Positions 25,909 to 34,124 of a stretch of DNA of 64,000 nucleotides are shown here, piece after piece. Within the stretch, counting starts at the first letter, position 1; each line of letters begins with the position of its first letter. The position numbers and the translations under genes are program-made. The notes below the pieces were generated by a model. The model saw only the letters and a program-made list of their open reading frames with translations. It was not told the origin of the DNA and ran no database searches. Source of the DNA: Bradyrhizobium sp. BR 10289 (lineage in GTDB: Bacteria > Pseudomonadota > Alphaproteobacteria > Rhizobiales > Xanthobacteraceae); assembly GCF_019455385.1 (NCBI RefSeq), contig NZ_JACOFR010000009.1, positions 1 through 64,000 on the forward strand, read 5' to 3'.

Positions 25909-26750
25909 GACGACCTCGCTGCTGCGCGCGGCAGCGGCATGCATTGCGCGAGATAGGCGCTCCGCCATTGATAAGGCGTATCGCCGACGAAACGCTTGAA
26001 CACCGTGGTGAAATGCGCCTGGGTCTGAAAGCCGACGGTGAGCGCGATGTCGACGAGCGTGCTGTCGGCCTGCTTGAGCAGCTCCTGGGCGCGCTCGATG
26101 CGACGCCGCAGCAGATATTCGTGCGGCCGAACGCCGGTGGCTGCGCGGAATTGCGCGGCGAAATGCATCCTGCTGAGGCCAGCGACCGCGGCCAGCTCCT
26201 GAAGCGTGATCTTGCCCGTCAGGTTCTTGTCGACATATTGCACGACGCGCTTCAGGCGCCAGCTCTGCAGCGACCGCACGGGGCGGCCGGATTCCTCCGT
26301 GCGAGCGCCATCGGCCGGACCGAGATCGGCCTGTGCGTCGCAGGCCTGCCGGCTGAACGTCCGGGTGAGGATCGCCAGCCGGAGCGCATCGGCCATGATC
26401 GCGGAATGCGCATCATGCGCGGCTTCGGTGGCCGCGAGCGCATCCGACAGGCGCCGCATTACCGGGTCGGTGGATTCTCCTGCACGCCCGTTGCCCGCAG
26501 GCGGTTCCGCCAGGAGCTTTGCGGAGAGCTTGAAGCGGGGCCCGGAGACCGCAGATCGCGCGACATCGGCCGCTTGCGTCTCGACCGCCAGCGCCACGTC
26601 CAGATGGACAAGAGACAGCATCGCACCGTCTTCGCCGGACCGGTCGGGGCGTTTCGGCAAGCCGACCGGATCGCGATTGATGGCAGAGATATCGATCGCG
26701 CGAACGTCATGATTCCGAACCATCTGTGAACGTGACATCTGTAGCGACAT
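25905..26750 (-). CDS. AraC-family transcriptional regulator
   Basis: A 281-residue protein with a C-terminal double HTH: LKRVVQYVDKNLTGKITLQE, LAAVAGLSRMHFAAQFRAAT, GVRPHEYLLRRRIERAQELL, KQADSTLVDIALTVGFQTQA, HFTTVFKRFVGDTPYQWR. The N-terminal half is variable and would sense a ligand. Several ATGs crowd the start (26750, 26738, 26723), and the first is taken by default. It is divergent from the sensor-kinase operon, with a 16-bp palindrome between. Confidence 0.85.
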   Translation of the reverse strand: MSLQMSRSQMVRNHDVRAIDISAINRDPVGLPKRPDRSGEDGAMLSLVHLDVALAVETQAADVARSAVSGPRFKLSAKLLAEPPAGNGRAGESTDPVMRRLSDALAATEAAHDAHSAIMADALRLAILTRTFSRQACDAQADLGPADGARTEESGRPVRSLQSWRLKRVVQYVDKNLTGKITLQELAAVAGLSRMHFAAQFRAATGVRPHEYLLRRRIERAQELLKQADSTLVDIALTVGFQTQAHFTTVFKRFVGDTPYQWRSAYLAQCMPLPRAAARSS

Positions 26751-27179
26751 CGTCGAACCTCCTTGTCCATGTCGATCCGGCGTCGCCTGACTGGCTTGTC
26801 CGGATGTCGTGGGAGAGTAGTTCGGCGGGACGCGCGATCCATTCTACGCGCGGGTGCAACGCTAAGTTCTCGGGTTGACCGCGTCATACCTAGGTATGAT
26901 CACGACCCGGGCGCTACCCGCCGCTGCGCCTTACCGGAGGCGCGGAGTCGGACCGGGCCCGCAGCGTGGGGAGCCTGCGGTAAGTTGACGCGCTTCGCGC
27001 GCTGAACCGCGCAAGCCGGCCGGTTTTTCCGGCCGATGCGGCCTGCCCGCGAGCCCGCCGAATTGCGTCGCGCGCAGGTCTTCCACGAGAGCACGAAAAA
27101 TCACGCCGCGGGATGTTGTGAACGCGATCAAATCGCGTCATCAACGCTGCCGATATGAGACCAACAACGGCCAGCGACG
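26751..27179. other. gene-free divergent upstream region
   Basis: About 430 bases between the AraC gene and the histidine kinase. It holds the palindrome at 26884-26899 (listed separately) and a GC hairpin GCCGGCCGG-TTTTT-CCGGCC near 27013-27034. The hairpin loop is the T-run, so it is not a normal terminator. No coding potential beyond short Arg-rich frames. Confidence 0.45.
26884..26899. promoter_or_regulatory. 16-bp perfect palindrome, probable operator
   Basis: TCATACCTAGGTATGA is perfectly self-complementary over 16 bp and lies between the AraC gene and the sensor-kinase/FixJ-type operon. It could be bound by the FixJ-type regulator encoded downstream or by the AraC protein; AraC sites are usually direct repeats, so the response regulator is preferred. 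No named consensus is claimed. Confidence 0.55.
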
Positions 27180-29090
27180 ATGACTGCTCATGATCGAGCC
27201 ACCGGTTCATCCATGAGCCGCGCCGGCTTGCGGTTCTGCTCGGCCGTGCTCGCGGTCGCGGTTTTCCTGGTCGACGTGCTGACGCCGCTCGAAGGCGCCG
27301 TCGCGGTGCTCTATGTCGTCGCCATCCTGCTCGCGGCGAAGACCAACCGACGCGACGACACCATCATGGCCGCGGTTGGCTGCGTTGTCCTGACCATATC
27401 GGCCTATCTGCTGTCGCACGGTCTGGAGACGCTCGCCTCGCCAGCCCTTCGCGCGCTGGTGAGCCTTGCGGCGATCGGAATCACGACGCTGCTGGCCCTG
27501 CAGAATCACGCAGCTACCAGGCGGCTGGCCGCGCAGGCGCGCCTGCTCAACCTCTCGCATGACATGATCTTCGTCCGGGATCGCGGCGACGTGATCACGT
27601 TCTGGAACACGACCGCGGAGCAGGTCTATGGCTGGTCGGCCGACGATGCGCTCGGGAAGCTCGCCGACGAGCTGCTGCAGACCCGCTATCCCGACCGGCG
27701 CGAAATCATCGAAGCGGATTTGCTTGCAACCGGCCGGTGGGAAGGCCGCGTGCAGCAGCGGACGAAGGAGGGCGCAGAGCTCACCGTCGATGCGAGATGG
27801 GCCTTGCAGCACGACCGTGCCGGCAAGCCCGTCGGTGTCCTCGAGACGCACACCGACGTCACCGACCGCGTCGCCGCGCACAACGCGCTGGTGCAGAGCG
27901 AGCAGCGGTACCGCCGGATGTTCGACGCAAGCCGGATCGGCGTGGTCGAAGAGGACTGGAGCGATCTACGCGCCGCGCTCAAGTCGCTGGACAGTGCAGG
28001 CGCAGGCCTGCGCGACCATCTGGCGCAACATCCCGACTTCGTCCGGCAGGCCCGCCGGCTCGCCAGAATCACCGACGTCAATCCGGCCCTGCAGAAGATG
28101 GCGGGGGCCGGCGATGCCTCTTCCTTCATCGCGAATGTAGACCGGCTTCTCGGCACGGACGACCGCAGCTTTCTCGGCGCCTTGATCGCTTTCGCGGAAG
28201 GCGAGCCGTTCTACGAAGGCGAGACCGAGCTCATCAGGCCCGACGGACGCAGGGTTCCCGTGCTGTTCACGATCACCTTTCCGTCCGGCCCCGACGGCGA
28301 CCGCAACGTGCTCGCCTTCGTCGTCGACATCACCGAACGCAAGCAGGCGGAGGATGCGTTGCTCGCGGCGCAGGCGGAGCTCGCCCATGCCGCGCGCCTT
28401 TCGACCCTCGGCGAGCTCAGCGCCTCCATCGCTCACGAGGTCAATCAACCGCTGGCGGCGATCGTCACCAGCGGCGAGGCCGGCTTGCGCTGGCTGCGGC
28501 GCGACGTGCCGGATCTGAAGGAGGTTGCGGCCACGATCGGTCACGTCGTCGCTCAAGGCCGCCGGGCCAGCGAGATCGTCACCCGCATCCGCGCCTTCCT
28601 GAAGAAGGCCCCGGCTCAGCGCGACCTGCTCGAGATCGGCGAGATCGTCGAGGAAGCCTCGCTCCTCGTTGCGCGCGAGCTCGCCAATGACGAGGTCGTC
28701 CTCACCGTCGAGACCGAGCCGGGCCTGCGTCCGATCCGCGGCGACCGGATCGAGCTTCAGCAGGTCCTGGTCAATCTCCTGATCAATGCCGGCCAGGCCA
28801 TGTCCGGCCAGTCCGGATCCCGCACCATCGCGCTGCGCGCCGGCGCCGTCGACGGTGAAACCCTCGCCATCACGGTTCAGGACAGCGGGCCGGGCATCCG
28901 GCCCGACGACCTGCCGCGCCTGTTCGATCCGTTCTTCACGACCAAGCAAGGCGGCATGGGCATGGGACTTGCGATCTGCCGGACGACGGTGGAAGCTCAC
29001 GGCGGCCAGTTGGCGATCGAGAGCACGCCCGGTGCGGGAGCGACATTCCGCCTGACACTGCCTTACAGCCAAGAACACCCCGGACCATGA
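27180..29090 (+). CDS. PAS-domain sensor histidine kinase
   Basis: A 636-residue membrane kinase. The N-terminus has three to four hydrophobic segments (about 18-115: FCSAVLAVAVFLVDVL, AVAVLYVVAILLAA, AVGCVVLTISAYLL, ALVSLAAIGITTLLAL). PAS domain 1 is at about 125-235 (HDMIFVRDRGDVITFWN), and a second PAS-like module at about 245-395 ends VVDITERKQAEDALLAAQ. HisKA has IAHEVNQPLAAIV with His419 as phosphoacceptor; HATPase has LINAGQAM, DSGPGIRPDDLPRLFDPFFT and GMGMGLAICRT. It is of the FixL/DctB-like class. Its stop overlaps the regulator start (ATGA), so the two form one pair. Confidence 0.92.
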   Translation: MTAHDRATGSSMSRAGLRFCSAVLAVAVFLVDVLTPLEGAVAVLYVVAILLAAKTNRRDDTIMAAVGCVVLTISAYLLSHGLETLASPALRALVSLAAIGITTLLALQNHAATRRLAAQARLLNLSHDMIFVRDRGDVITFWNTTAEQVYGWSADDALGKLADELLQTRYPDRREIIEADLLATGRWEGRVQQRTKEGAELTVDARWALQHDRAGKPVGVLETHTDVTDRVAAHNALVQSEQRYRRMFDASRIGVVEEDWSDLRAALKSLDSAGAGLRDHLAQHPDFVRQARRLARITDVNPALQKMAGAGDASSFIANVDRLLGTDDRSFLGALIAFAEGEPFYEGETELIRPDGRRVPVLFTITFPSGPDGDRNVLAFVVDITERKQAEDALLAAQAELAHAARLSTLGELSASIAHEVNQPLAAIVTSGEAGLRWLRRDVPDLKEVAATIGHVVAQGRRASEIVTRIRAFLKKAPAQRDLLEIGEIVEEASLLVARELANDEVVLTVETEPGLRPIRGDRIELQQVLVNLLINAGQAMSGQSGSRTIALRAGAVDGETLAITVQDSGPGIRPDDLPRLFDPFFTTKQGGMGMGLAICRTTVEAHGGQLAIESTPGAGATFRLTLPYSQEHPGP

Positions 29091-29758
29091 CACGACCAGA
29101 TCAAGCGAAACCGCCGGCCCCATCCGTCAACTCGGTCGTCATCATCGTTGACGACGACGCCGGAATCCGCGCCTCGCTCGACAGCCTGTTCCGGTCCGTC
29201 GGGCTCGAGACGCGCCTGTTCGCATCACCCGCCGAGCTGCTCGGCGGCACGCTGCCCGACGGCCCCGGCTGCATCGTGCTGGACGTCCGCCTTCCCGGCG
29301 TGAGCGGGCTCGATTTGCAGGGCCAGCTGGTCCGGCAGGGCATTAGCCATCCGATCATCTTCATGACCGGCCATGGCGACATTCCCATGTCGGTACGGGC
29401 CATGAAGGCCGGGGCGGTCGATTTCCTCGCCAAGCCGTTTCGCGACCAGGACATGCTCGACGCCGTGACGGCGGCACTCGAGCGCGATGCGCAGCACCGT
29501 GCCGAAGCCGCGGCCAAGGACGATATCCGCGCCCAGTACGAGACCCTGACGGCGCGCGAGCGCGAGGTGATGGGCCATGTCACCGCCGGCCTGATGAACA
29601 AGCAGGTCGCGGCCCTGATCGGCCTCAGCGAGATCACGGTCAAGATCCACCGCGGGAACGTCATGCGGAAGATGGGTGTTCGGTCACTGGCCGACCTCGT
29701 CCGCAAGGCCGAGGCGCTCGGGGTCTCCCAGACCCGAAGGATTACGGACCAAACCTGA
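29087..29758 (+). CDS. FixJ/NarL-type response regulator
   Basis: A 223-residue regulator. The receiver has acidic VDDDAG, phospho-Asp66 in CIVLDVRLPG, a MTGHGD switch and the conserved Lys in FLAKPF. The C-terminal LuxR-type HTH is TAREREVMGHVTAGLMNKQV, AALIGLSEITVKIHRGNVMR, KMGVRSLADLVRKAEAL. It is a transcription activator controlled by the overlapping histidine kinase (four-base overlap). Targets are unknown; the palindrome at 26884-26899 is a candidate. Confidence 0.92.
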   Translation: MTRPDQAKPPAPSVNSVVIIVDDDAGIRASLDSLFRSVGLETRLFASPAELLGGTLPDGPGCIVLDVRLPGVSGLDLQGQLVRQGISHPIIFMTGHGDIPMSVRAMKAGAVDFLAKPFRDQDMLDAVTAALERDAQHRAEAAAKDDIRAQYETLTAREREVMGHVTAGLMNKQVAALIGLSEITVKIHRGNVMRKMGVRSLADLVRKAEALGVSQTRRITDQT

Positions 29759-29858
29759 GTATAATTTCGGCGGGACTGCCCGGGGTGCATAAGGCGCCAT
29801 CGGCCGTGCAAAGGGAGATGTTCTCCTTGCGGAACACCGCGGCCAGGATGTGTGCCCC

Positions 29859-30236
29859 ATGGCCAAGACCCCGGTGATTGCGATCGTGGACGACGACGAA
29901 GGCGTTCGCGCGTCGCTCACGAGCCTCGTGCGGTCGGTCGGCTATGAGGCCCGGGCCTACGAATCCGGCGAGGCGTTCCTGCGGCATGCGGGCGGAGACG
30001 ATCCCGCCTGCATGATCGCCGACATCCAGATGCCGGTCATCGCCGGCGATGAGCTGCAGGCCCGGCTGATTGCCGCCGGCCGCCACTTCCCGATCATCTT
30101 CATGACGGCGTTTCCGAGCGAAATCGTGCGCAAGCGCGTGATGGCCGCGGGCGCGCATTGCTATCTCGGCAAACCCTCCAGCGGCGACGAGATCATCCGC
30201 TGCCTCGAAGAGGCGCTGGCGGGCCACTCGCAGTAG
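29859..30236 (+). CDS. stand-alone receiver-domain response regulator
   Basis: 125 residues from the ATG at 29859; the GTG at 29850 would add three residues. A complete receiver with DDDEG, Asp55 in CMIADIQMPV, FMTAF and the conserved Lys in YLGKPS, but no output domain. Such CheY-like or FixJ-receiver-only proteins act as phosphate sinks or bind a partner. It is 100 bases downstream of the FixJ-type regulator, and the receivers are similar, suggesting duplication and a modulating role in the same pathway. Confidence 0.87.
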   Translation: MAKTPVIAIVDDDEGVRASLTSLVRSVGYEARAYESGEAFLRHAGGDDPACMIADIQMPVIAGDELQARLIAAGRHFPIIFMTAFPSEIVRKRVMAAGAHCYLGKPSSGDEIIRCLEEALAGHSQ

Positions 30237-30629
30237 CCTGCAAAGTGGACGTGCATTCCAGCGAGCGGGTTGGCGGATCGGACATATCGGCAGGCCGGCA
30301 GCCCCGATATTCGACGCCGATTTCGCGACCTCGGCAGGGCCACAAGTTCTGCCGGAAAACTGTCGAGACCCAGCTCAGGTGCTGTTGCCACCCCCGGCGG
30401 GTAACCGGCGGATCCGCCTGCTGGTCGGCGAGGCCCGTCGCTATCTCGATCGTCTCGATCCGGGCGCATCCGGAAGCTCGCACCCGAGCAAGCTACATTC
30501 GCGGTGCCGCGCGGATGGAGCAGATCAAGGCGGCCAACGCCGCGTGCTGCCACCGATTCCTCGTGAATCATGCGAAATGAGAAACACCCGGGATTCGTGA
30601 AATACTTCCGTGACGGGAATGGCGATGCT

Positions 30630-30749
30630 GTGCGTGTTAGGTGACTGAGCCCCCAAGGACCCCTCTCAAGTCACCGCTCGAGCCTCCTTCCTCCCTGGGC
30701 CAACGAGCATTTTCGGGGCCGTCCTCCCCCAAGGACGGCCCCCTTTTTT
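30630..30749 (+). ncRNA. candidate trans-acting small RNA
   Basis: Three consecutive stems end in a strong terminator. Stem 1 pairs GGTGACTGAG (30640-30649) with CTCAAGTCACC (30665-30675). Stem 2 pairs GCTCG (30676-30680) with CGAGC (30704-30708) and exposes the pyrimidine loop CCTCCTTCCTCCC (30683-30695), which is complementary to Shine-Dalgarno sequences. Stem 3 is the terminator. It stands alone, with no ORF for 390 bases upstream. Anti-Shine-Dalgarno loops are a known feature of several alphaproteobacterial sRNAs. The 5' end is estimated. Confidence 0.55.
30715..30749 (+). terminator. strong rho-independent terminator
   Basis: GGGGCCGTCC (30715-30724) pairs with GGACGGCCCC (30733-30742) around an eight-base loop and is followed by CTTTTTT. 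It is too far from the receiver gene (480 bases) to be its normal terminator and fits the candidate sRNA. Apart from these elements, 30237-30864 shows nothing recognisable. Confidence 0.92.
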
Positions 30750-30864
30750 GACAGCATCGCTTGTTCGGGACCGGTCGGCTCCAGTCGGGTCGGGCCAGCG
30801 GGAGGACAGATGCTCCCACTGGCCCTCCTCCTGCCGGCCGTGCGCTAGACCGGCAAAAGCCTCG

Positions 30865-31650
30865 TCAGCGCGTGACCGGTTGCTGAATGCTGCGCGCGGC
30901 GCGCGCGATGACCGCCGCGACTTCCTTCGGATGCGACTCGTAGACGGAGTGGCTGGCGCCCGGGATCACCGTGGTCTGGCTCTTGGCGCGCTCGTAGTAC
31001 CAGCGCTCGAGATCCGGATTGATGATCTGGTCGCCACCCGCGACGATGCCCCAGCTCGGCTTGGTCTTCCACGCCGCCGCCGTCAGCGGCGTGCTGAACA
31101 CCTGGGTTGCGGCCGGAACCTGGGAGCGCGCGACGAACTCGGCGCGCTCACGCGGCAGATCGGGCGCGAACAGTTTTGGGAATTGCACGGGATCGAGATA
31201 GGTGAACTTGTCCGGCGTCACCTTGATGACGCCTTCGGTCTTGCCGAGCACGCTCGGCGTCTTCTTGCCCAGCGCGGATTCGTCCTCGCCGACATCGGGC
31301 GCATGCGCGGCGACGTAGACGAGACCGGCAACGTTCGGGTGCACGCCGGCCTCGGTGATGATCGAGCCGCCGTAGCTGTGACCGACGAGAAGCGTCGGAC
31401 CGTCCTGGAGATCGAGAATGCGCTTCGCCGCAGTGACATCGTCGGCGAACGAGGTCTCGGGCTCTTGCACCATGGTCACGCGAAAACCTTCCTTGGTCAG
31501 AATGTCGTAAACCGGCTTCCAGCCTGATGCATCGACCCAGGCGCCGTGCACCAGGACGATGTTTTTCAGCGGCTCTGCGCGTGCGGGCGCAGCGGTCGCG
31601 AACAGGGAGAGAGCGGCGGCGAAGGCGAGGCCAGCGTTGAGGTGTTTCAT
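30865..31650 (-). CDS. periplasmic alpha/beta hydrolase
   Basis: A 261-residue protein with a signal peptide (MKHLNAGLAFAAALSLFATA, cleavage near ARA-EP). It has an alpha/beta-hydrolase core: VLVHGAWVDASGWKPVYDIL (oxyanion HGAW), LLVGHSYGGSIITEAG (nucleophile Ser92 in GHSYG), SWGIVAGGDQIINPDL (acid region) and IPGASHSVYESHP (catalytic His). It resembles the HGAW-type esterase/hydrolase group; the natural substrate is unknown. It is a monocistronic gene facing the candidate sRNA terminator. Confidence 0.85.
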   Translation of the reverse strand: MKHLNAGLAFAAALSLFATAAPARAEPLKNIVLVHGAWVDASGWKPVYDILTKEGFRVTMVQEPETSFADDVTAAKRILDLQDGPTLLVGHSYGGSIITEAGVHPNVAGLVYVAAHAPDVGEDESALGKKTPSVLGKTEGVIKVTPDKFTYLDPVQFPKLFAPDLPRERAEFVARSQVPAATQVFSTPLTAAAWKTKPSWGIVAGGDQIINPDLERWYYERAKSQTTVIPGASHSVYESHPKEVAAVIARAARSIQQPVTR

Positions 31651-31970
31651 GTCGGGATCACTCCGGGTTGGAATGACGCGACACTAGGTCCAGCGCCTGC
31701 CATGCGTATTTCCGCAAACAACTATCCTTGCAACTTCGCACGCCCGGCACACGCGACCGACGACAGTCGCCACTCGCGCATCATTGGAACGCGGCCCAGA
31801 GGGAGATGCATTCCAAGCCGAGGTCGCAGATCGTGCAACTCAAATTCGTGACAGAGTTCTCTCGCGCGCGTGAACGGCCGACGTTCTTACGCGAAAGACG
31901 CTTCATGCGCGCTCTGTCATTCACGACAACGTTCCTCACCTCATTCGAAATCCAAGCATAGGATCGAACA
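31651..31970. other. gene-free divergent upstream region
   Basis: About 320 bases between the periplasmic hydrolase and a small secreted protein. Only short frames are present. There is some local symmetry (GACAGAG/CTCTGTC flanking 31848-31921) that may be a long-range inverted repeat. No defined promoter or operator was recognised. Confidence 0.4.
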
Positions 31971-32312
31971 ATGACATCCATCGCGAAGTGCCAGGTCGCC
32001 CTTCTCGTCCTGCTGTCCGCAGCGGTGCCCGCGCATGCCGGGACCTGCACGGATGAGATCGCGCAAACCCAGACCCAGCTCGATCTCGCCATCGAGAAGG
32101 ATGCTGACTCGCACGGCTGGAAGCCGGAAAGCCTCAGCGCGTTGCGCAGCCATCAACCGACGCCGCGCTCGCTTGCGGAAGCGGAAGGCGACAACGGGAT
32201 CGATTTTACCCATGCACTCGACTCCCTCGATCGCGCGCGCAGCGACGATCGCGCCGGCGACATCGCCGCATGCAACAGGGAGATTTCACACGCGCGGGCT
32301 GTCCTGAAATAG
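31971..32312 (+). CDS. small secreted helical protein
   Basis: A 113-residue protein with a signal peptide (MTSIAKCQVALLVLLSAAVP, cleavage after AHA). The mature chain is short and polar: GTCTDEIAQTQTQLDLAIEK at the start, DFTHALDSLDRARSDDRAGD and ACNREISHARAVLK at the end, with two cysteines that could pair. Similar small rhizobial secreted proteins are uncharacterised. It lies 130 bases upstream of the RND operon on the same strand but is probably separate. Confidence 0.62.
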   Translation: MTSIAKCQVALLVLLSAAVPAHAGTCTDEIAQTQTQLDLAIEKDADSHGWKPESLSALRSHQPTPRSLAEAEGDNGIDFTHALDSLDRARSDDRAGDIAACNREISHARAVLK

Positions 32313-32442
32313 CGCCAGCCGCGTCGGGGCCGAGGGCGAGGCGTCAACGCCGTCGTGCGACCGGAGAGCAGGACGTGCGTTCTGGAAATACCGCTCCGGC
32401 CGCAACTTTCTAAGGTCGATGCCATCAGCCGGAGGGTTCCTC

Positions 32443-32931
32443 ATGCAGAAGCGAAATTCGCCAATCGCTGCGATGCTCGTGACCAGCACGCTCTGGCTGG
32501 TTTCCACTGCGACCATCGCGCAAACGACAATGCCGGGAATGCAGCCTCCCGCCGGCATGCTTGCGACATCGCCGCTCAACCCGCAATCGACGCGACCCGT
32601 GGGCATTCCGCTGGGATCGACCGAGATCACAACGCCCGGCATCTCGCCGATCAATCCCGCACCGAGCGCGATGGGCTGCGCAGCATCGGCCAACGCCGCA
32701 TCGACCGGCGCGTTGTTCGACGGCGGCGGGCTGTCCGGCACTTCGTCGAGCAACTGCGCAGGCACCACGGAAGCCGCTTCATCCCTGCCCCCGGCATCGA
32801 CGGTCGGACGCGTCGGGATTCCGCTGGGCTCAACCGAAATCGGCGGCGCCGGACTGAGCCCAATCGTGCCGGTGCCCGGCCCCACGTCCACGGTCGGCAC
32901 GCTTCCGATCGGCGGCTCCGGCAATCCCTGA
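32443..32931 (+). CDS. secreted Pro/Ser/Gly-rich protein heading RND operon 1
   Basis: 162 residues from the ATG at 32443 (GGAGG 7-11 bases upstream; a start at 32419 lacks one). A signal peptide to about residue 27 (cleavage after TIA) is followed by low-complexity sequence with an internal duplication: VGIPLGSTEITTPGISPINP and VGIPLGSTEIGGAGLSPIVP. There are two cysteines and no known domain. Only 20 bases separate it from the adaptor gene, so it is the first gene of the operon. A related secreted protein lies in RND operon 2 (48397-49098). It is probably a disordered periplasmic or surface protein of unknown role. Confidence 0.68.
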   Translation: MQKRNSPIAAMLVTSTLWLVSTATIAQTTMPGMQPPAGMLATSPLNPQSTRPVGIPLGSTEITTPGISPINPAPSAMGCAASANAASTGALFDGGGLSGTSSSNCAGTTEAASSLPPASTVGRVGIPLGSTEIGGAGLSPIVPVPGPTSTVGTLPIGGSGNP

Positions 32932-32951
32932 GACCAGGAAGGATCATCGCC

Positions 32952-34124
32952 GTGAAACGAAATCTCACCATAGCGCTGCTTGCTCTCGCCGCGATCGCGG
33001 CCGGCGCAGGCCTCTGGTTGTTCGGCGCCGACCGGAAGCCAGCAGTGGCAGCCGCCCCCGTTCCCGCCGCCATACCGGTGGTCGCTGCCACCGTCACGGG
33101 GAAGGACGTTCCGATCTATCTGCGCGGCATCGGCACGGTAATCGCCTACAACACCGACGTCGTGCGCAGCCAGATCCAGGGACAGATCGTCAAGATCGCG
33201 TTCACCGAAGGACAGACCGTCAAGGCCGGCGATCTGCTCGCGCAGATCGACCCGCGTCCCTACGAGGCGCAGATCGAACAGCTGACGGCCAATCGCGACA
33301 GGGACCAGGCCCAGCTCACCAATGCCGAGGCCAATCTCTCCCGCTACAACCAGCTCGGCGACAAGGGCTATGCGACGCCGCAACTGATCGAGACGCAGAC
33401 GGCGCAGGTGGCGCAGCTCAAGGCGGCCGTGAAGGCAGACCAGGCGCAGATCGACGAGGCCAACGTCCAGCTCAGCTACACCAGGCTGACGTCGGCCATT
33501 CCCGGCATCACCGGCGTCCGCCAGATCGACGTCGGCAATGTGATTCACCCGACCGATCCCAATGGCCTCGTCGTCGTGACCCAGATCGAGCCGATCTCGC
33601 TGCTGTTCACCCTGCCGCAGACGGACCTGCCGGTGATCCAGGAGCACGCTGCAAAGGGCGAGCTGAAGGTCATCGCCTACAGCCAGGACAACAAGATGAA
33701 GCTCGACGAAGGCAAGCTGCTGCTGGTCAACAACGAGATTGCAGGGACAACCGGGACCGTCCAGCTCAAAGCGGTGTTCCCGAACCATGAGCACCGGCTG
33801 TGGCCGGGCCAGTTGGTGAACGCACGCCTGCTGCTCGAGGTGCAGAAGGACGCACTCACTGTCGCAGGTTCCGCCGTGCAGCAAGGGCCGAACGGCAGCT
33901 ATGTCTATGTCGTCGCCAAGGACCAGACGGTCGCTTCGCGGCCCGTCCACGTCGTGCAGATCAGCGACGGCCAGGCGCTGATCGACAAGGGGCTGACAGC
34001 GGGCGACGTCGTCGTGGTGGACGGCCAGTACCGGCTCACGGACGGCAGCCGCGTGAACCAACTTCACGGCAAAGCCGCACGCGAGGCCGACCTGCAAAGC
34101 GCCGTGCAGGATGCGATCCCATGA
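32952..34124 (+). CDS. RND efflux membrane-fusion (adaptor) protein
   Basis: 390 residues from a GTG at 32952, chosen for AGGAAGGA (32936-32943) upstream. An N-terminal anchor (LTIALLALAAIAAGAGLWLF) is followed by a HlyD/AcrA-type layout: lipoyl half-motifs (GQIVKIAFTEGQTVKAGDLL and LSYTRLTSAIPGITGVRQID), a coiled-coil hairpin (RDRDQAQLTNAEANLSRYNQ) and a beta-barrel. It resembles MdtA. It bridges the inner-membrane pump and an outer-membrane channel; no TolC-type gene is nearby. Its stop overlaps the permease start by four bases. Confidence 0.9.
   Translation: MKRNLTIALLALAAIAAGAGLWLFGADRKPAVAAAPVPAAIPVVAATVTGKDVPIYLRGIGTVIAYNTDVVRSQIQGQIVKIAFTEGQTVKAGDLLAQIDPRPYEAQIEQLTANRDRDQAQLTNAEANLSRYNQLGDKGYATPQLIETQTAQVAQLKAAVKADQAQIDEANVQLSYTRLTSAIPGITGVRQIDVGNVIHPTDPNGLVVVTQIEPISLLFTLPQTDLPVIQEHAAKGELKVIAYSQDNKMKLDEGKLLLVNNEIAGTTGTVQLKAVFPNHEHRLWPGQLVNARLLLEVQKDALTVAGSAVQQGPNGSYVYVVAKDQTVASRPVHVVQISDGQALIDKGLTAGDVVVVDGQYRLTDGSRVNQLHGKAAREADLQSAVQDAIP

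Noticed and set aside
31651..31970. EcfG-type (GGAAC-N16/17-CGTT) general-stress promoter
   Set aside because: GGAAC occurs near 31785 but no CGTT follows at the right spacing; no good match was found before Dps or the catalase gene either.
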